NCBI GenBank assembly: GCA_046706145.1
Contig: JBJKPP010000025.1
Coordinates: 1 to 35,583, forward strand
Source: JBJKPP01 sp046706145
Lineage (GTDB): Bacteria > Bacteroidota > Ignavibacteria > Ignavibacteriales > Ignavibacteriaceae
DNA: 35,583 bases
Direction of reading: 5' to 3'
Shown: in pieces, positions 1 through 7,583 of the stretch
Layout: every line of letters begins with the position of its first letter
Position numbering within the stretch: position 1 is the stretch's first letter
Program-made: the position numbers and the translations under genes
Notes under the pieces: model-generated
What the model saw: the letters and a program-made list of their open reading frames with translations, nothing else
Databases searched by the model: none
Told to the model about the DNA's origin: nothing

Positions 1-2
1 AA

Positions 3-221
3 CAAGTACAAGAGAATACGGCTAGAGTTAGAAAAAATGTGCTTTTATCCCCAGATGAATATAAAAAAAGAGAAGCTCAAAAGAGAGAAAGCCAACAGCA
101 AGAACTCCTAAGAAAGCAACAGCAAAATAATCAACAACAAAAAGAACAAAAACAGAATACAGGGTCTCAACAAAGGGAACCGCGTCAAAGAGATCAAAAC
201 CAACAGCCAAGACCAAGATAA
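3..221 (+). CDS. C-terminal end of a Gln/Arg-rich protein (partial)
   Basis: The frame is open from the window edge to a TAA at 219-221, so this is the last ~72 codons of a gene that starts outside the window. A GTG at 39 is in frame, but the same frame already codes upstream of it (QENTARVRKN), so it is unlikely to be the start. From about the LSPDEYKKRE segment onward the protein is dominated by Gln, Arg, Lys, Asn and Glu, with no hydrophobic core: a disordered, strongly basic tail. No family is recognisable from this piece. It may be the tail of an envelope or nucleic-acid-binding protein, but nothing here decides that. Confidence 0.6.
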   Translation, partial: QVQENTARVRKNVLLSPDEYKKREAQKRESQQQELLRKQQQNNQQQKEQKQNTGSQQREPRQRDQNQQPRPR

Positions 222-263
222 AACATAACTTTTTAATTTTGCGTTGTTTGCTTTAAATAGTAT

Positions 264-290
264 TGGTATGCCCTTCTATTTCTTATACCA
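264..290 (+). terminator. weak hairpin after the Gln/Arg-rich gene
   Basis: TGGTAT at 264-269 pairs with ATACCA at 285-290 across a 15-nt loop, about 45 bases after the upstream stop codon. There is no clear T-tract after it, so termination is only a guess. Confidence 0.25.
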
Positions 291-349
291 GATAAATTAA
301 TGATTGTGTCAACTAAGATTATTGACTATGAAATAAGATTCTTATATTT

Positions 350-379
350 TTGTAATGAGCATATGCTCATTATTATAAT
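350..379 (+). promoter_or_regulatory. promoter with embedded 20-bp palindromic operator
   Basis: A perfect palindrome (half-site TAATGAGCAT) spans 353-372. It lies between a possible -35 (TTGTAA, 350-355) and an exact TATAAT -10 (374-379) with 18-bp spacing, about 30 bases before the start of the NifX-like gene. A site in this position would block RNA polymerase when occupied, as expected of a repressor operator. The dyad resembles ArsR/SmtB-type operators in length and AT content, but the regulator is not identified and none is encoded next to it. The palindrome is seen directly; the promoter role is inferred. Confidence 0.6.
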
Positions 380-409
380 AGTTAAGGAATATAAAAAGGG
401 AGATATAAA

Positions 410-808
410 ATGAAAATTGCCGTAGCAAGTAATAATAAAACTTCTGTTTCAGGACATCTTGGAAGATGTAAAGGTTTCTTAATTTATGAAACGAATGAAA
501 ACAATATAATTGACAGAACTTATATTGAAAATACTTTTACACATCACAGTATGCATCCGCATGAAGAACACGAACATGGACATCATCATGGTGAACACCC
601 CGAACATAGTCATGTGCAATTGATAGAGGCTTTGAACGGATGTAGTACACTTATATTTCAAAGCGGCGGCTGGCGTATAATCGAAGATTTGGAAGCAAAC
701 GGTATTAAACCAGTTCTAACAGATGAAAGGATAGCAGATGAAGCAGTGACAAAGTACTTGAATGGTAATTTAGTAATTAAAGAAGAGAATGCATGTCATC
801 ACGAGTAA
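410..808 (+). CDS. NifX/NifB-C-terminal-like (dinitrogenase FeMo-cofactor biosynthesis fold) protein with His-rich insert
   Basis: The 132-residue protein starts MKIAVASNN and has the SGHLGRC segment typical of the Nitro_FeMo-Co (NifX/NafY/NifB C-terminal) fold, followed by the usual GCSTLIFQSGG region near 78-87 and IKPVLTDE at 99-106. Members bind or carry iron-sulfur or Fe-Mo cluster precursors. Many stand-alone copies occur in anaerobes without nitrogenase, and no nif gene is visible here. Residues 45-68 form an insertion with about a dozen histidines plus Glu, and the C-terminus is CHHE, suggesting that it also binds metal ions. A GGGAG ribosome site lies just before the ATG. The palindromic promoter upstream and the hairpin downstream make it a single-gene unit. 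The fold assignment is fairly secure; the partner and metal are not known. Confidence 0.8.
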   Translation: MKIAVASNNKTSVSGHLGRCKGFLIYETNENNIIDRTYIENTFTHHSMHPHEEHEHGHHHGEHPEHSHVQLIEALNGCSTLIFQSGGWRIIEDLEANGIKPVLTDERIADEAVTKYLNGNLVIKEENACHHE

Positions 809-837
809 TCTTATTTGATTAGTCATTCTTAATCGTT

Positions 838-888
838 AACTACCCTCCCCTTTATCAAATTTGTGCGCCTCAGATAAAGGGGAGAGTT
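838..888 (+). terminator. strong hairpin, probable terminator of the NifX-like gene
   Basis: A perfect 12-bp stem (CTCCCCTTTATC at 845-856 with 873-884) closes a 16-nt loop. An outer AACT/AGTT pairing (838-841 with 885-888) continues it past a 3-nt bulge. It lies 30 bases after the stop codon at 808. The T-run after it is poor, so it could act as an RNA-stabilising 3' structure instead. Confidence 0.6.
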
Positions 889-1301
889 AAATTCCTATGG
901 TCATTATAAGAAATAAGCAATAATAGAGGGAACCTTTTAGGCGAGAACTAGATTGCTTCATATCACACCAAAAAATATAATAGTAATTATACTGATAATT
1001 ATTTAAAACTATTTTCATAGATTCTTTTTTAAGTCAAAGGGCTTAAGGAAGAGCATAAAAACAATTTATCTTTAAAAAAATAGATAATTTAATCATCGAC
1101 ATGAGGTATATATTGATGAATATCAGGATAAATATTACTTTGTGAAAGCTTTGAAGAGCTTGTTTCTGGTTTTTTCAGAAGATAAAATATATGATACTAT
1201 TCAAAATACTAATAAGGCATTAAAAAGGTTTTCGTAACAAAAATAAATAGGTTAATATGCTATTATACGCTAAAAGACATTCAACAAAATAAAGGAAAAC
1301 A
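889..1301. other. gene-poor spacer with a possible ORF remnant
   Basis: This AT-rich stretch has no full gene. The only coding-like piece is an open + frame at 1088-1237, after a TAA at 1085-1087 and ending in TAA at 1235-1237. It reads like genuine protein (FNHRHEVYIDEYQDKYYF, then KALKSLFLVFSEDK). It has no ATG; a GTG at 1142 would give 31 residues. It may be a decayed gene or a very small protein. I recognise no family. Confidence 0.35.
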
Positions 1302-1586
1302 ATGGGGAATGAACTGAACGAGTATTTACAAACTTCTCTTAACTTAAACGACTCGCTCATCTTTCTTATGATTGTTATTATGTTAACGCTGACTGCAATT
1401 TACATTTTTCGCGTTTACATGTTCATTCTAGGAGTAATTAAGTATCCTAAACGAGGATTCAATATAAAAAATATCGGATTGACAGTGCTCTTTGCTGAGC
1501 TAACACCGGATCTGATGATAAGAATTGTCGAAGAAAAACAATACTATATACAAATAAAGAACAATAATAATGATCTCAATACCTAA
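1302..1586 (+). CDS. small single-span membrane protein, uncharacterised
   Basis: The 94-residue product starts with a short polar N-terminus (MGNELNEYLQTSLNLND), then one long hydrophobic stretch at about residues 19-45, then a basic segment (KYPKRGFNIKN), a second weakly hydrophobic patch near 58-72, and an Asn-rich polar tail. It ends only 8 bases before the response-regulator start at 1595, so the two genes are probably co-transcribed. That spacing suggests a link to the regulator, but the protein has no kinase, HAMP or sensor domain. Function is unknown. Confidence 0.6.
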   Translation: MGNELNEYLQTSLNLNDSLIFLMIVIMLTLTAIYIFRVYMFILGVIKYPKRGFNIKNIGLTVLFAELTPDLMIRIVEEKQYYIQIKNNNNDLNT

Positions 1587-1594
1587 GAATAAAT

Positions 1595-2272
1595 ATGAAT
1601 CTATTGAAGAAAAGTATCAGGCTATTAGTAGCTGACGACCATGCCCTTTTTAGGAGCGGTCTAATTAGTCTGCTTAAACCCGAAGATGATATTTATGTCG
1701 TTGGAGAAGCAAATAATGGTCAAGAGTTGATAGACATTTATTTTTCTACTTCTCCTGTTCCGGATATTGCTTTAGTGGATATTTCTATGCCGGTTATGTC
1801 AGGTTTAGATGCCGCAAAAAATATCCTAAACCGACAAGCCGCCGCTAAAATATTATTCCTTTCAATGTATGAAGATGAAGAATATATCTATCATTGTATT
1901 AAGGCCGGAGGGAAAGGATTACTCAATAAAAACATTTTGAAGGAAGATCTAATATCAGCTATAAAACAAGTGTATAGAGGTGAAGAATATTATAAAAATA
2001 GTATGACAAGAGAAAAATTAGAAAAGCTTTATAAGAGTCGCGAATCATATTCCTACGAAAATATTGTACATATCCAAGAGTCACTTTCCTGGCGTGAAGA
2101 AGAAATATTGAGATTAATCGGCGAAGGCTTAACCAGCGGTGAAATAGGTGATAAGCTCGAAATAAGCAGGAGAACCGTAGATTCATATAGAGCAACCATA
2201 ATTCAGAAATTAAACCTCAAAAGTTTACCCGATTTAATTAAATACGCAGTTTTTCATAATATCAAACCATAA
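1595..2272 (+). CDS. NarL/FixJ-type response regulator (receiver + LuxR HTH)
   Basis: The 225-residue two-domain transcription regulator has an N-terminal receiver domain (about 8-128) with the acidic pair D14-D15, the phosphoacceptor D62 in LVDISMP, the switch residue S90 and the conserved K112. A linker leads to a LuxR/GerE helix-turn-helix at about 163-222 (LSWREEEILRLIGEGLTSGEIGDKL, with the recognition-helix region ISRRTVDSYRATI). All phosphotransfer residues are present, so it should respond to a histidine kinase, yet no kinase is encoded in the window: it is an orphan here. It follows a small membrane-protein gene by 8 bases. Targets cannot be read from the sequence; the secreted-protein gene just downstream is a candidate. 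Confidence 0.93.
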   Translation: MNLLKKSIRLLVADDHALFRSGLISLLKPEDDIYVVGEANNGQELIDIYFSTSPVPDIALVDISMPVMSGLDAAKNILNRQAAAKILFLSMYEDEEYIYHCIKAGGKGLLNKNILKEDLISAIKQVYRGEEYYKNSMTREKLEKLYKSRESYSYENIVHIQESLSWREEEILRLIGEGLTSGEIGDKLEISRRTVDSYRATIIQKLNLKSLPDLIKYAVFHNIKP

Positions 2273-2274
2273 AG

Positions 2275-2304
2275 CACTTGGGTACTTGAACGAGTACTTA
2301 AGTG
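2275..2304 (+). terminator. 12-bp hairpin after the response-regulator gene
   Basis: CACTTGGGTACT (2275-2286) pairs with AGTACTTAAGTG (2293-2304), ten Watson-Crick and two G-U pairs, around a 6-nt loop directly after the stop at 2272. There is no strong T-run, so this is a probable but not certain terminator. Confidence 0.5.
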
Positions 2305-2383
2305 ATAATTTGAGGATGAATAATCCTAAATTTTTTGTATAATAATTACTGTAAATATTTTCATATCAAATCTATGATTTAAT

Positions 2384-2821
2384 GTGAAGAAGATTTCTAT
2401 CTATATATTTTTCTTATTTCTTTTCTTAGGTTATCAGTTTAGTGCCCATGCACAAGAAGATGGTAAGATTTTATTGAAAGCCAAAGCTAATCAAAAATAT
2501 GGACCGGTAATACAATCTTTCCCCGCAGATAATAATACACTAAAATCATTAATTAATAAAGCAGGAAATTTTGTTCTGTTTGGGGTCAGTAATGGGGAAC
2601 TTACTATTTTAGGACACGATAAGAGTATTCTTTATCCAAGTGATAAACCAGTTTCAGAAAATGAGAAATTCGAGATATTTAGCGTTAACAAAGTGGAAGA
2701 ACTTATGAACCTTGGGACTGAGAATGCTACTATAATTGAGTACAGGGGAAACATCATATCATTAACCAACGGTAATTACACTCTCGCAAGTGAAACTGTC
2801 TGTCCACCAAATTGCCCATGA
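2384..2821 (+). CDS. small secreted protein, uncharacterised
   Basis: This begins at a GTG (2384) and encodes 145 residues. A clear Sec signal peptide covers about 1-24 (basic MKK, a Phe/Leu-rich core, AHA before the predicted cleavage). The mature part is about 120 residues of mixed alpha/beta character with no domain I recognise. It ends in a short cysteine-containing tail (TVCPPNCP) whose two Cys are the only ones in the mature protein, so they may pair or bind something. The gene is separated from the response regulator by a hairpin and ~110 bases and faces pepD convergently. Confidence 0.65.
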   Translation: MKKISIYIFFLFLFLGYQFSAHAQEDGKILLKAKANQKYGPVIQSFPADNNTLKSLINKAGNFVLFGVSNGELTILGHDKSILYPSDKPVSENEKFEIFSVNKVEELMNLGTENATIIEYRGNIISLTNGNYTLASETVCPPNCP

Positions 2822-2846
2822 TGCTAATATGAAATCTATGTCAGTA

Positions 2847-2873
2847 TGTTATACCTCAACTACTAGTATAACA
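2847..2873. terminator. hairpin between convergent genes
   Basis: TGTTATAC at 2847-2854 pairs perfectly with 2866-2873 across an 11-nt loop, in the 58-base gap between the stops of the secreted-protein gene (+) and pepD (-). Its position suits a bidirectional terminator, but neither side has a good T-run. Confidence 0.45.
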
Positions 2874-2879
2874 ACAATG

Positions 2880-4364
2880 CTACATTACAGCCACCTTCTC
2901 AAGAATCCCCTTCAATAATTCATAGAATTTTTCGGTGCTTTCAATACTAACTCTTTCTTCAGGAGAGTGTGCACCTTTTATTGTAGGACCAAAAGAGACC
3001 ATATCCAAGCCCGGATTTTTAGCACCCAAAATACCTGTTTCCAAACCAGCATGTATCGCTTTCACTTCAGGTTCTTCACCAAACATGTTTCTATAAACTT
3101 CTTTCGCAATCCTTAATATTTTCGAATCCAAGTTGGGTTTCCACCCTGGGTAACCATCGTTAACCCTGATCACAGCACCGGCTAGACCAAATATCGCTCT
3201 AACATTCTGAGCTATGTAAGTTCTTTCACTTTCTACAGAACTCCTTTGGCTGGTACCAATAATCACTTTGCCGTCTTTTGTGAAAACTGTAGCTAAATTT
3301 GTGGAAGTTTCTACAAGATCGTGAATATCCGGGCTCATGGAAATTACACCGGTAGGCAAAGCAACTAATGTATCTATTATTTTATCTAAGATTGCTGGCT
3401 TTATTATATCTTTACTAGACTCGTTTGAGTTTTCGAAGATAAAATTCAATTTATTATCAGTTTTTTTAAGCTCTTCAAAAATTTGCGAATGAAAGTCTTC
3501 CAAGAATGTTCTTAGCTTGTCCTCATCTTTAGGTTCAATCAAAATAAGTGCTTCTGCTTCTCTCGGGATAGCATTTCTAAGTTTACCACCTTCAATTTTA
3601 GAAACATAAAATTTTGTAAGATCTCCTTTTTGAGTAAGGTCATTTAAATTTCTCAATAATCTGGCTAATATTTTTATAGCGTTTCCCCTGCCCTGATTTA
3701 TTTCCATACCGGAATGGCCACCTTTTAAACCGGTTACAAACAAATTATATATTTGATAATTCTTAGGTGCTTTTTCCATTTCTAAGTTAAATTCGCCAAC
3801 TGTATCTACTCCGCCTGCACATCCGATGTAAAAAACACCATCTTCTTCAGAGTCAAGATTCAACAAAATCTTACCCTTTATGAAACCTTTTTTGACATTG
3901 GTAGCACCTGTCAAACCCGTTTCCTCGTCAACAGTTAATAGTATTTCCAATGGACCGTGTATGGAATTAGTGTCATTTATTGTAGCTAAAGCAGCAGCTA
4001 CTCCAATTCCATTATCGGCGCCTAAAGTTGTACCATCAGCTTTTATCCAATTATTATCTCTGATAATTTCAATAGGGTCATTATCAAAGTCATGTTTTTT
4101 ACTTTTATTTTTTTCGCAGACCATATCGACATGTGCCTGCAAAATCACTATAGGTGATTTTTCATATCCTTTTGACGCTGGGATTCTAACTACAATGTTA
4201 CCTATTTCATCTTCTTCAAATTCGACATTTAATCCTATCAGAAGTTCTCTTAAATAACTTCTTATTTTTTCTTCCTTTTTCGATGGTCTTGGTACTCTAG
4301 TTATCTCATAAAACCTTTCCCACAACATTTCAGGTTTAAGATTGTTAATTGCACTTTTAGGCAT
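2880..4364 (-). CDS. pepD: aminoacyl-histidine dipeptidase / M20C peptidase
   Basis: The 494-residue cytosolic di-zinc exopeptidase is close in length to E. coli PepD (485). It cleaves Xaa-His and other dipeptides, supplying amino acids. Metal-site motifs of family M20 are all present: H78 and D80 in LQAHVDMV, the bridging D117 in LGADNGIG, the catalytic E147 with E148 in VDEETG, D171 in NLDSEEDG, and the distal H466 in GAHSPEERV. A lid domain occupies the middle, as usual for the family. A strong AGGAG lies 6 bases before the ATG. It follows typA on the same strand with a 71-base gap and may be read from the same transcript. Confidence 0.93.
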   Translation of the reverse strand: MPKSAINNLKPEMLWERFYEITRVPRPSKKEEKIRSYLRELLIGLNVEFEEDEIGNIVVRIPASKGYEKSPIVILQAHVDMVCEKNKSKKHDFDNDPIEIIRDNNWIKADGTTLGADNGIGVAAALATINDTNSIHGPLEILLTVDEETGLTGATNVKKGFIKGKILLNLDSEEDGVFYIGCAGGVDTVGEFNLEMEKAPKNYQIYNLFVTGLKGGHSGMEINQGRGNAIKILARLLRNLNDLTQKGDLTKFYVSKIEGGKLRNAIPREAEALILIEPKDEDKLRTFLEDFHSQIFEELKKTDNKLNFIFENSNESSKDIIKPAILDKIIDTLVALPTGVISMSPDIHDLVETSTNLATVFTKDGKVIIGTSQRSSVESERTYIAQNVRAIFGLAGAVIRVNDGYPGWKPNLDSKILRIAKEVYRNMFGEEPEVKAIHAGLETGILGAKNPGLDMVSFGPTIKGAHSPEERVSIESTEKFYELLKGILEKVAVM

Positions 4365-4435
4365 TTTTTCTCCTATTATAAAAATTTTGAATATTCAACT
4401 AGTTAAAGAGAGTTGAGAAAGAATAAGAAACCTCC

Positions 4436-6277
4436 CTATGAAATAACTTCTGATACTTTCTTAGCCGCAAGTCTAGCATTCTTTTTATCTTGTTCAGTTA
4501 AGTATCTTTTCCTTATTCTAATGTTCTGCGGCGTAATTTCAACAAACTCATCATCTGTGATCCATTCGATTGCTTGTTCCAAAGTTAAAATGGTTGGTGG
4601 TTCAAGTCTTATTGCTTCATCTGCACCAGACGCTCGCATATTAGTAAGTTGTTTAGTCTTAGTAACATTTACGCGCATGTCATTACTTCTTGAATTCTCT
4701 CCAACAACCATCCCTTCATAAACTTTTGTTCCGGGTTCAATAAAAAAAATAGACCTTTCTTGCAGTTTATACATTGCGTATGCAGATGCAGTGCCATTCT
4801 CCATAGCAACGAGTGCGCCCCTTTGCCTATGAACTATGTCACCCTTATATGGTTCATAACCATGAAATATATGGTGAAGTATTCCAGTCCCTTTAGTATC
4901 TGTCATAAACTCAGATCTATAACCAATTAAACCTCTTGAAGGAACCAAAAATTCAATTCTTGTATTTTCATTGAAGGTAAGCATGTTTTTCATCTCGGCT
5001 TTTCTCTTACCGAGCTTTTCAATTACAATTCCCACAAACTCTTCCGGAACATCAATTATTACATGTTCAACAGGTTCTGAGGTCACATCATCAATCTTTT
5101 TTAAGATAACTTCAGGCCTGCTTACTTGAAGTTCATATCCTTCACGACGCATATTTTCAATCAAAATTGCAAGATGCAATTCTCCCCTGCCGCTAACTTT
5201 AAAAATATCAGGGGAATCAGTCATCTCAACTTTTAGGCTAACGTTTGATTTCAACTCTTTTGAAAGTCTCTCGCTTATGTTCCTTGTTGTAACATATTTT
5301 CCTTCTTGTCCAGCAAAGGTAGAATTATTAACCATGAAGTCCATTGTGATTGTGGGTTCATCAATCGCAACAAAAGGAAGTCTTTCCGGTATTTGCGGGC
5401 TGGCAATAGTATCACCTATATCAACGTCTTCTAGTCCGGCAATTGCTCCAATATCACCAGCAATAATTTCATTCACTTCTTCTCTTTTTATATATTCAAA
5501 GGAATACAATTTTGTTATCTTCGCAAAAGTTTTTTTATCATCTTTAGTGATTAATACAATATTGTCACCAATTTTAACTGAACCGTTCTTAACTCTCCCA
5601 ATTCCTATTCTTCCTAAGTAGTCATTATAGTCAATAGCGGATATCAGCATCTGGAAATGTTTATCCGCATCAGCTATTGGACCAGGAACATTTTTCACAA
5701 TAACTTCAAAAAGAGGATCGAGAGAATCGCCTTCATCTTCCAAATTTAGTTTGGCTATACCCTGTTTAGCAATAGCATAAATAAAAGGAAAATCCAATTG
5801 TTCTTCGGAAGCACCTAATGAAATAAACAAATCGAAGACTTCATTCAATACTTCATTTGGACGTGCATCTTTTCTGTCAATTTTATTTATTACTACAATA
5901 GATTTCAAACCAAGATCAAGTGATTTTTTCAAAACGAATTTAGTTTGAGGAAGAGGTCCCTCTGCGGCATCTACAAGAAGTAGAACTCCATCGACCATCT
6001 TTAAAATTCTTTCGACCTCGCCCCCGAAATCAGCGTGTCCCGGTGTATCTATAATATTTATTTTTATGCTCTTATATCTAACACTCAAATTTTTAGCAAG
6101 TATCGTAATTCCTCTTTCCTTTTCCAAAGCATTCGAATCCATTATCCGTTTTTCAACTTGTTGATTTTCTCTGAATGCTCCGGTCTGCCTCAACATATGA
6201 TCAACTAATGTTGTTTTACCATGATCAACATGTGCTATGATCGCAATATTTCTTATATCAGTTCTATTATTTTCCAA
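4436..6277 (-). CDS. typA: ribosome-associated GTPase TypA/BipA
   Basis: The 613-residue translational GTPase has the length expected for BipA. G motifs are intact: AHVDHGKT (15-22), RGITI (55-59), DTPGH (77-81) and NKID (131-134). Beta-barrel and two EF-G-like domains follow (RGELHLAILIENMRREGYE, then IDVPEEFVGIVIEKLGKRKAEM), and the BipA-specific C-terminal domain begins near SRGLIGYRSEF. The protein binds ribosomes and assists 50S assembly and growth under stress or low temperature. The start is TTG at 6277, directly before ENNRTDIRNIAII; no upstream ATG fits better. Confidence 0.96.
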   Translation of the reverse strand: MENNRTDIRNIAIIAHVDHGKTTLVDHMLRQTGAFRENQQVEKRIMDSNALEKERGITILAKNLSVRYKSIKINIIDTPGHADFGGEVERILKMVDGVLLLVDAAEGPLPQTKFVLKKSLDLGLKSIVVINKIDRKDARPNEVLNEVFDLFISLGASEEQLDFPFIYAIAKQGIAKLNLEDEGDSLDPLFEVIVKNVPGPIADADKHFQMLISAIDYNDYLGRIGIGRVKNGSVKIGDNIVLITKDDKKTFAKITKLYSFEYIKREEVNEIIAGDIGAIAGLEDVDIGDTIASPQIPERLPFVAIDEPTITMDFMVNNSTFAGQEGKYVTTRNISERLSKELKSNVSLKVEMTDSPDIFKVSGRGELHLAILIENMRREGYELQVSRPEVILKKIDDVTSEPVEHVIIDVPEEFVGIVIEKLGKRKAEMKNMLTFNENTRIEFLVPSRGLIGYRSEFMTDTKGTGILHHIFHGYEPYKGDIVHRQRGALVAMENGTASAYAMYKLQERSIFFIEPGTKVYEGMVVGENSRSNDMRVNVTKTKQLTNMRASGADEAIRLEPPTILTLEQAIEWITDDEFVEITPQNIRIRKRYLTEQDKKNARLAAKKVSEVIS

Positions 6278-6406
6278 ATGTATTCCTAAAAAAATTCTGA
6301 ATTTTAAATATAGATATATGGAACTCGCTAAACAATGTAAAATGTCGTTGTATCAATGTTAAGTTTGTTAATAAAAATAGATAAAAGAGTTAAAATGATC
6401 GGGCTA

Positions 6407-6694
6407 TTATGTAATTATTTGAGTATTCAAAGCTATTTCTTCAAGTATTGAAGAAACTTTCAAACAATCATCTAAAGCACCGGTAAAAACGATAGATTTC
6501 CCCTTAACATGAACTTCAAAGGCGTAACTTCTGGCCTGTTCATAGCTGCAATTCACAGCTTTAATCAGTTGTCCAATTACTTCATCAAAAGTATGCCAAT
6601 CGTCGTTGTACAAGACTACTTTACTCTCGAGACCAACCGTAGTTTCGTTACTCTCTATTACGTTTATTTGTGTGTCTTGATTTGTATTTCCCAT
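6407..6694 (-). CDS. clpS: ClpS adaptor for the ClpA(C)P protease
   Basis: The frame is open back to 6727, but the first 11 residues (hydrophobic LFINFLIFVS) do not fit ClpS. The ATG at 6694 (MGNTNQDT) gives 95 residues with a normal flexible N-terminal tail. The N-degron pocket is recognisable: VVLYNDDWHTF, where N30-D31-D32 match the NDD of E. coli ClpS, and H62 in EVHVKGK matches its pocket histidine. ClpS delivers proteins with destabilising N-terminal residues to the Clp ATPase. The gene is divergent from etfB and lies upstream of typA (129-base gap). No Clp ATPase gene is in the window. Confidence 0.9.
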   Translation of the reverse strand: MGNTNQDTQINVIESNETTVGLESKVVLYNDDWHTFDEVIGQLIKAVNCSYEQARSYAFEVHVKGKSIVFTGALDDCLKVSSILEEIALNTQIIT

Positions 6695-6836
6695 GCTTAC
6701 AAAAATTAAAAAATTAATAAATAACAAGAAAGATAATTATAATTATTCGCAATTTTGTTTCGTTGGATTGGTTTGATTTTATAGCAGGGTATGGTTATAT
6801 TTTTCAACAAAAATAAATGCTTTAAATGGAGTTTTA
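6695..6836. promoter_or_regulatory. divergent promoter region, clpS / etfB
   Basis: This 142-base AT-rich gap separates the clpS and etfB starts and must hold promoters for both. I see no convincing -35/-10 pair or dyad. Inferred from arrangement only. Confidence 0.4.
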
Positions 6837-7583
6837 ATGAATATTGCAGTGTGTGTAAGTCACGTTCCTGATACAGCAACAAAAGTGAAAATTGGACCGG
6901 ATGAAAAAGCGATAGATTCAAACGGGGTTACTTACATTATAAATCCTTATGATGAATTTGCTGTTGAAGAAGCCTTAAAAACTAAAGAGAAATTTGGTGG
7001 AGAAGTCACCGTTTTAAGTGTTGGCGGGGAACAAAATAAGGAAACTATCAGAAAAGCGTTAGCTATGGGAGCAGATAAAGGAATTCTGCTTAAAGATGAT
7101 AAACCTCGTGATTCTTTTTCCATAGCGAAAGCTTTATCTAAGGAACTTAAAAACGGCAGCTATGATATTATATTTTGCGGCAAACAATCCGTTGACTATG
7201 ATGATTCTGTGATACCGCAAATACTTTCGGAGTTTTTAGGATTTAATTGTGTATCTGTTGTAGTAGCAATGGAAATCAAAGATAAACAAGTAACTGCGGA
7301 AAGAGAAATAGAAGGTGGAAAAGAAATTGTCAGTACTGAATTACCTGTAATTATTGGTACACAGAAAGGTTTAAATGAGCCGAGGTATGCTTCATTAAAA
7401 GGAATAATGGCAGCCAAGAAAAAAACTATAGAAGAAAAACCAGCAGCTGAAATAAATAACAACACGGAATTACTTAAAATGTATTTACCGCCTGCAAAAC
7501 AACCGGGAAGGATCTTGGGTGCTGATAAATCGGCAGTTCCTGAATTGGTTAAATTATTAAGGGAAGAAGCAAAGGTAATATAA
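6837..7583 (+). CDS. etfB: electron transfer flavoprotein beta subunit
   Basis: The 248-residue small ETF subunit binds AMP and forms a heterodimer with EtfA that carries electrons from acyl-CoA and related dehydrogenases to the membrane quinone pool. Visible hallmarks are the N-terminal CVSHVPDT, NPYDEFAVEEAL, the GADKGILL region, FCGKQSVDYDD, and the family signature LNEPRYASLKGIMAAKKK near the C-terminus. It overlaps etfA by one base (TAATG), so translation is coupled. A GGAG stands 7 bases before the ATG. Confidence 0.96.
   Translation: MNIAVCVSHVPDTATKVKIGPDEKAIDSNGVTYIINPYDEFAVEEALKTKEKFGGEVTVLSVGGEQNKETIRKALAMGADKGILLKDDKPRDSFSIAKALSKELKNGSYDIIFCGKQSVDYDDSVIPQILSEFLGFNCVSVVVAMEIKDKQVTAEREIEGGKEIVSTELPVIIGTQKGLNEPRYASLKGIMAAKKKTIEEKPAAEINNNTELLKMYLPPAKQPGRILGADKSAVPELVKLLREEAKVI

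Noticed and set aside
28..216. Minus-strand hydrophobic frame opposite the Gln/Arg-rich tail
   Set aside because: Antisense of CAA/AAA-rich codons gives Leu/Phe/Val runs automatically; not a membrane gene.
479..661. Minus-strand frame rich in Met and Phe across the NifX-like gene
   Set aside because: It is the antisense of the His-rich insertion (CAT repeats read as ATG); no ribosome site and no family.
410..808. Nitrogen-fixation gene
   Set aside because: NifX-like folds are common in organisms without nitrogenase, and no other nif gene is in the window.
4395..4416. TCAACT/AGTTGA hairpin between typA and pepD
   Set aside because: Only 6 bp with a 10-nt loop and no T-run on the - strand; too weak to call a terminator.
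4413..4721. Plus-strand frame over the 3' end of typA
   Set aside because: Shadow of a highly conserved gene on the other strand, Ser-rich as usual for antisense of Glu/Asp/Arg codons.
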